Origin: Actinomycetota bacterium
GTDB lineage: Bacteria > Actinomycetota > Actinomycetes > S36-B12
Reading direction: 5' to 3'
Length of the DNA: 64,000 nucleotides
Assembly: GCA_016717115.1 (NCBI GenBank)
Contig: JADKGE010000013.1
Span: 1 to 64,000, forward strand
Of the stretch, positions 61,003 through 64,000 are shown in pieces; position 1 is the stretch's first letter; every line of letters starts with the position of its first letter. A model generated the notes under the pieces. It was given only the letters and a program-made list of their open reading frames with translations. It ran no database searches and had not been told where the DNA came from. The translations under genes were made by a program, and so were the position numbers.

Positions 61003-62826
61003 TTAGGAGCGCAGGCGGTCGCGCAGTGCCGCGAGCTGACCGCGCAGCTCCTGGGGCACGCGATCGCCGAACTTGTCGAAGTACTCCTCGGTGAGGTCGG
61101 ACTCCGCCAGCCACGTGACCGGGTCGATGTTGAACAGTTCCGCGAGCTGGGCGTCGGTGATGTCGAGCCCCTCAAGCTCCAGCGAGCCGGGCTCGGGAAC
61201 CCGACCGATCGGCGTGTCGACCGCTCCGGCCTCGCCCTCGAGGCGCCGCACGATCCACTCCAGCACGCGGGAGTTGTCGCCGAAGCCTGGCCACAGGAAG
61301 TGGCCCTCGGCGTCCTTGCGGAACCAGTTCACCTGGTAGATCCGGGGCAGCTTGTCGGCGTCGGTGAAGGTGCCGATCTTCAGCCAGTGACCCCAGTAGT
61401 CGGCCATGTTGTAGCCGCAGAACGGCAGCATCGCGAACGGGTCGCGGCGCAGCTGGCCCACACCGCCGACGGCAGCAGCCGTCATCTCGCTGGAGACCGT
61501 GGCACCCATGAAGACGCCGTGCGCCCAGTCGAAGGACTCTGCGACCAGAGGGACGTTCGTGGCGCGACGGCCACCGAAGAGGATGGCTTCGATCGGCACG
61601 CCGGCCGGGTCCTCCCAGTTCGGGGCGATCGACGGGCACTGACCTGCCGGCGCGGTGAAGCGTGCGTTCGGGTGGCTCGACGGCTCCGGCGACTCCGGGG
61701 TCCAGTCGCGACCCTTCCAGTCGATCAGGTGCGCCGGGGGCTCCTCGGTGAGGCCCTCCCACCAGATGTCACCGTCGTCGGTCAGCGCCACGTTGGTGTA
61801 GATGCAGTTGGCGTACAGGGCGCGGACGGCGTTGGCATTGGTGTGCATGCCCGTGCCGGGTGCGACGCCGAAGAAGCCGGCCTCGGGATTGATGGCGTAG
61901 AGGCGGCCATCCTCGCCGAAGCGCATCCACGCGATGTCGTCGCCCACGGTCTCGACGGTCCAGCCCGGCACGGTCGGCTCGAGCATCGCAAGATTGGTCT
62001 TCCCGCAGGCCGACGGGAACGCGGCGGTGATGTAGCGGGAGTCACCCGTGGGAGACGTCAGCTTGAGGATGAGCATGTGCTCGGCCATCCAGCCCTCGTC
62101 ACGTGCCATGGCGGAGGCGATGCGGAGAGCGAAGCACTTCTTGCCCAGCAGCGCGTTGCCGCCGTAGCCGGATCCGAAGGACCAGATCTCACGGGTCTCC
62201 GGGAAGTGGACGATGTACTTGTCGGGGTTGCAGGGCCAGGCGATGTCGTCTCGGGCGTTGCCGTCGGCATCGACGAGCGGGTAGCCGACGGAGTGCAGCG
62301 CCGGCACGAACTCGCCGAACTCGCCGATCTGGTCGAGCGCCGCCTCGCCCATGCGGGTCATGATCCGCATGTTCACGACCACGTACGGCGAGTCGGTGAT
62401 CTCGATGCCCAGCTGCGAGATCCGCGATCCGAGGGGTCCCATCGAGAACGGGATGACGTACATCGTGCGGCCGCGCATGCACCCGTCGAACAGGCCCTTG
62501 AGCTTCGCCTTCATCTCCGCCGGCTCTGCCCAGTTGTTGGTCGGCCCGGCGTCGACCTCGCGCTGCGAGCAGATGAACGTGCGGTCCTCGACGCGTGCGA
62601 CGTCGCTCGGATCCGAACGCGCGAGGAAGGAGTTCGGCCGGATCTCAGGGTTCAGCTGGATGAAGGTGCCGCCGTCGACGAGCTTCTGCGTCAGCCGCTG
62701 CCACTCCTCCTGAGAGCCGTCACACCATTCGACCGCGTCGGGCTTGGTCAGCGCCGCGATCTCCTCGACCCACTCGACGAGTTGCTTGTTCTTCGTGGGC
62801 GGGGATTCCAAGCCGGGGACAGTCAT
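61003..62826 (-). CDS. pckG: Phosphoenolpyruvate carboxykinase (GTP)
   Basis: 607 residues from ATG 62826. AAFPSACGKTNLAMLEP is the GTP-type kinase 1a loop with its reactive Cys. GDDIAWMRFGEDGRLYAINP is kinase 2, and YVIPFSMGPLGSRISQLGIE and FGSGYGGNALLGKKCFALRI are substrate and metal regions. It converts oxaloacetate to phosphoenolpyruvate for gluconeogenesis. Length and motifs match the actinobacterial enzyme. Confidence 0.97.
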   Translation of the reverse strand: MTVPGLESPPTKNKQLVEWVEEIAALTKPDAVEWCDGSQEEWQRLTQKLVDGGTFIQLNPEIRPNSFLARSDPSDVARVEDRTFICSQREVDAGPTNNWAEPAEMKAKLKGLFDGCMRGRTMYVIPFSMGPLGSRISQLGIEITDSPYVVVNMRIMTRMGEAALDQIGEFGEFVPALHSVGYPLVDADGNARDDIAWPCNPDKYIVHFPETREIWSFGSGYGGNALLGKKCFALRIASAMARDEGWMAEHMLILKLTSPTGDSRYITAAFPSACGKTNLAMLEPTVPGWTVETVGDDIAWMRFGEDGRLYAINPEAGFFGVAPGTGMHTNANAVRALYANCIYTNVALTDDGDIWWEGLTEEPPAHLIDWKGRDWTPESPEPSSHPNARFTAPAGQCPSIAPNWEDPAGVPIEAILFGGRRATNVPLVAESFDWAHGVFMGATVSSEMTAAAVGGVGQLRRDPFAMLPFCGYNMADYWGHWLKIGTFTDADKLPRIYQVNWFRKDAEGHFLWPGFGDNSRVLEWIVRRLEGEAGAVDTPIGRVPEPGSLELEGLDITDAQLAELFNIDPVTWLAESDLTEEYFDKFGDRVPQELRGQLAALRDRLRS

Positions 62827-62961
62827 GGACGCGCTCCAGTGCAGTTGAAGGGATGACGGGCAGAACACGCTGAGACACGAAGGTCACAGAATGCACCGGT
62901 ATCCACCGTACGGATGATCACAAATGCCATGCAAGCGCTGACGTGTGACCAAGTCCACAGG

Positions 62962-63906
62962 TCAGGTGAACATTCGGGTCGTCGCGGCCCACACCTCGTC
63001 CACGCGACGGGCGCTGCTGGGCAGGATGCCCGAGTTCGTGAACGAGCCGTGGTGGAGCTCAGGGGCGTGGAGCCAGGTGACGGAATGGCCGCGGCGCGCC
63101 AGTTCCGCGGCGTAGTCGATGCCCTCGTCTCGCACCGGGTCATGGCCCACGGTGTAGACCACGGCCGGGACGCTGGGCAGATCGTGGCGCGCCAGCCCGT
63201 GCACCAGGCTGACCAGCGGGTCCGTCCGGTCCGCGCCCACAGGCAGGTACCGGTCGTAGAACCACTGCATGTCCCGCCGGCACAGGAACGGGCCCTCGGT
63301 GAAGGCGTGGGCCGACGGCGACGCGAGAGAAGGATCCGTGCAGGGATAGACGAGCACCTGGCCGACCAGGGCCGGATGGCTGCCGCGTTGCTGGGCGACG
63401 ACTCCGGCGAGGTTCCCACCGGCGCTGTCCCCCGCGACCACCACTGCCCCTCGCGTCGACAGGAGCCAGTCCGCCGCCGCGAGGACATCGCGCGCGGCGG
63501 CAGGGAAGGGGCTGGCGGGTGCGCAGCGGTAGTCGACGGTCACCACCTCGAAGCCCGTCAAAGCGCACGCGGTACGGGCCGTGGCGTCAGTAGTGTCGAG
63601 GTCGCCCAGCACCCAGCCGCCGCCATGCAGCCACATGAGCGTGGTCGTGGGGTGGTCGGCACCCGTCGGCAGGTACCGCCGCATGGCAACCAGGCCTTCG
63701 GGAACAGGCAGGTCATCGACAACGACGGGAAGGCTGGCCAGCGGCGGCGTCCAGGCCGCGGCGGCCGCGAGGTTGCCCTCTCGGCTCAGGCGACGCGCCT
63801 CCTCGGGCGGCAGCGCCGACACAGGGGGGATCGCACGCTCGATGAGGTCGCGCCTCAGGGCGGCGCAGTCGGGCGCCAACTCGACCTGCAGCGGCGGACC
63901 CGTCAC
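62962..63906 (-). CDS. Alpha/beta hydrolase of the hormone-sensitive lipase family
   Basis: 314 residues from GTG 63906. LMWLHGGGWVLGDLDT is the oxyanion HGGG motif and VVAGDSAGGNLAG the nucleophile elbow with Ser. Asp in VGHDPVRDEG and His in LHHGSF complete the triad. It is an esterase or lipase acting on short acyl esters; the substrate is unknown. GTG overlaps the stop of the upstream gene as GTGA. Confidence 0.92.
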   Translation of the reverse strand: MTGPPLQVELAPDCAALRRDLIERAIPPVSALPPEEARRLSREGNLAAAAAWTPPLASLPVVVDDLPVPEGLVAMRRYLPTGADHPTTTLMWLHGGGWVLGDLDTTDATARTACALTGFEVVTVDYRCAPASPFPAAARDVLAAADWLLSTRGAVVVAGDSAGGNLAGVVAQQRGSHPALVGQVLVYPCTDPSLASPSAHAFTEGPFLCRRDMQWFYDRYLPVGADRTDPLVSLVHGLARHDLPSVPAVVYTVGHDPVRDEGIDYAAELARRGHSVTWLHAPELHHGSFTNSGILPSSARRVDEVWAATTRMFT

Positions 63907-64000
63907 TGCTCCATGACCCGTGCCGTACCCGCTCCGGATGCCTCGCTGACGGCCTTCGAGTGGGCGTCGGCCGCGGCCCGGTCGACGGTGACGTCGATGA
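63903..64000 (-). CDS. C-terminal end of an unidentified gene (5' end outside window)
   Basis: The frame is open from the window edge and ends IDVTVDRAAADAHSKAVSEA, then SGAGTARVMEQ, before a TGA that overlaps the hydrolase GTG. Only about 32 residues are visible, too few to identify. The overlap indicates an operon with the hydrolase. Confidence 0.6.
   Translation of the reverse strand, partial: IDVTVDRAAADAHSKAVSEASGAGTARVMEQ

Overview
The window is high-GC DNA from an actinomycete. Lineage markers are a WhiB iron-sulfur regulator, the DUF3039 and DUF2017 small proteins, a GTP-dependent PEP carboxykinase, and the order clpS, DUF2017, mec, cysO, cysM, murI, MBL hydrolase, rph, rdgB, which matches the arrangement known from Mycobacterium tuberculosis. 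I cannot name the genus from sequence alone.

Positions 1 to about 16.3 kb are an accessory, decaying region built around cyclic di-GMP. It holds the end of a GGDEF-EAL protein, a metallo-beta-lactamase-fold/GGDEF fusion, a four-PAS GGDEF-EAL protein with a recent internal PAS duplication, a GAF-GGDEF membrane protein and three Flp-type pilins, two of them with large extra domains. At least four genes are broken: a truncated secreted protein (968-1469), a membrane GGDEF protein (8159-9657), a DUF4143 ATPase remnant (12550-13267), and a second MBL-GGDEF copy with a one-base frameshift (14579-16212). The pair secreted protein plus MBL-GGDEF occurs twice in the same order and strand. This suggests a segmental duplication, with the pilin pair sitting inside one copy.

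From 16.3 to 36.6 kb the DNA is mixed. It contains a MoaD-like protein paired with a BNR-repeat protein, a fragment of an ABC ATPase that stops at its Walker A site, a FUSC transporter, a histidine kinase and response regulator, a glycosidase lipoprotein, a divergent LacI regulator facing an iolE/iolG-like pair with an operator between them, and tRNA-Lys(CTT). Next comes a SAM-I riboswitch controlling threonine synthase and a CysO paralogue, which is the most interesting functional unit here. A sulfotransferase, a GroES-like protein, a CbiMNQO-type metal ECF importer, a peroxiredoxin and a PhyH oxygenase follow.

From 36.7 to 41.4 kb there is one very large repetitive secreted protein with a vWA domain and six Ig-like repeats. 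After tRNA-Leu(TAG), positions 41.8 to 64 kb are mostly conserved housekeeping genes: the cysO/cysM/mec cysteine pathway block, a class V aminotransferase, a GH18 protein, a PBP4-type carboxypeptidase, an amino acid ABC importer, an MFS transporter, thioredoxin, WhiB, ornithine carbamoyltransferase, pckG and an HSL-type hydrolase. Long perfect hairpins separate several convergent genes.

Three MoaD/CysO-like sulfur carriers occur in one window (16.5, 28.8 and 46.6 kb) together with one Mec-type JAMM protease, which points to extensive protein-thiocarboxylate sulfur chemistry.
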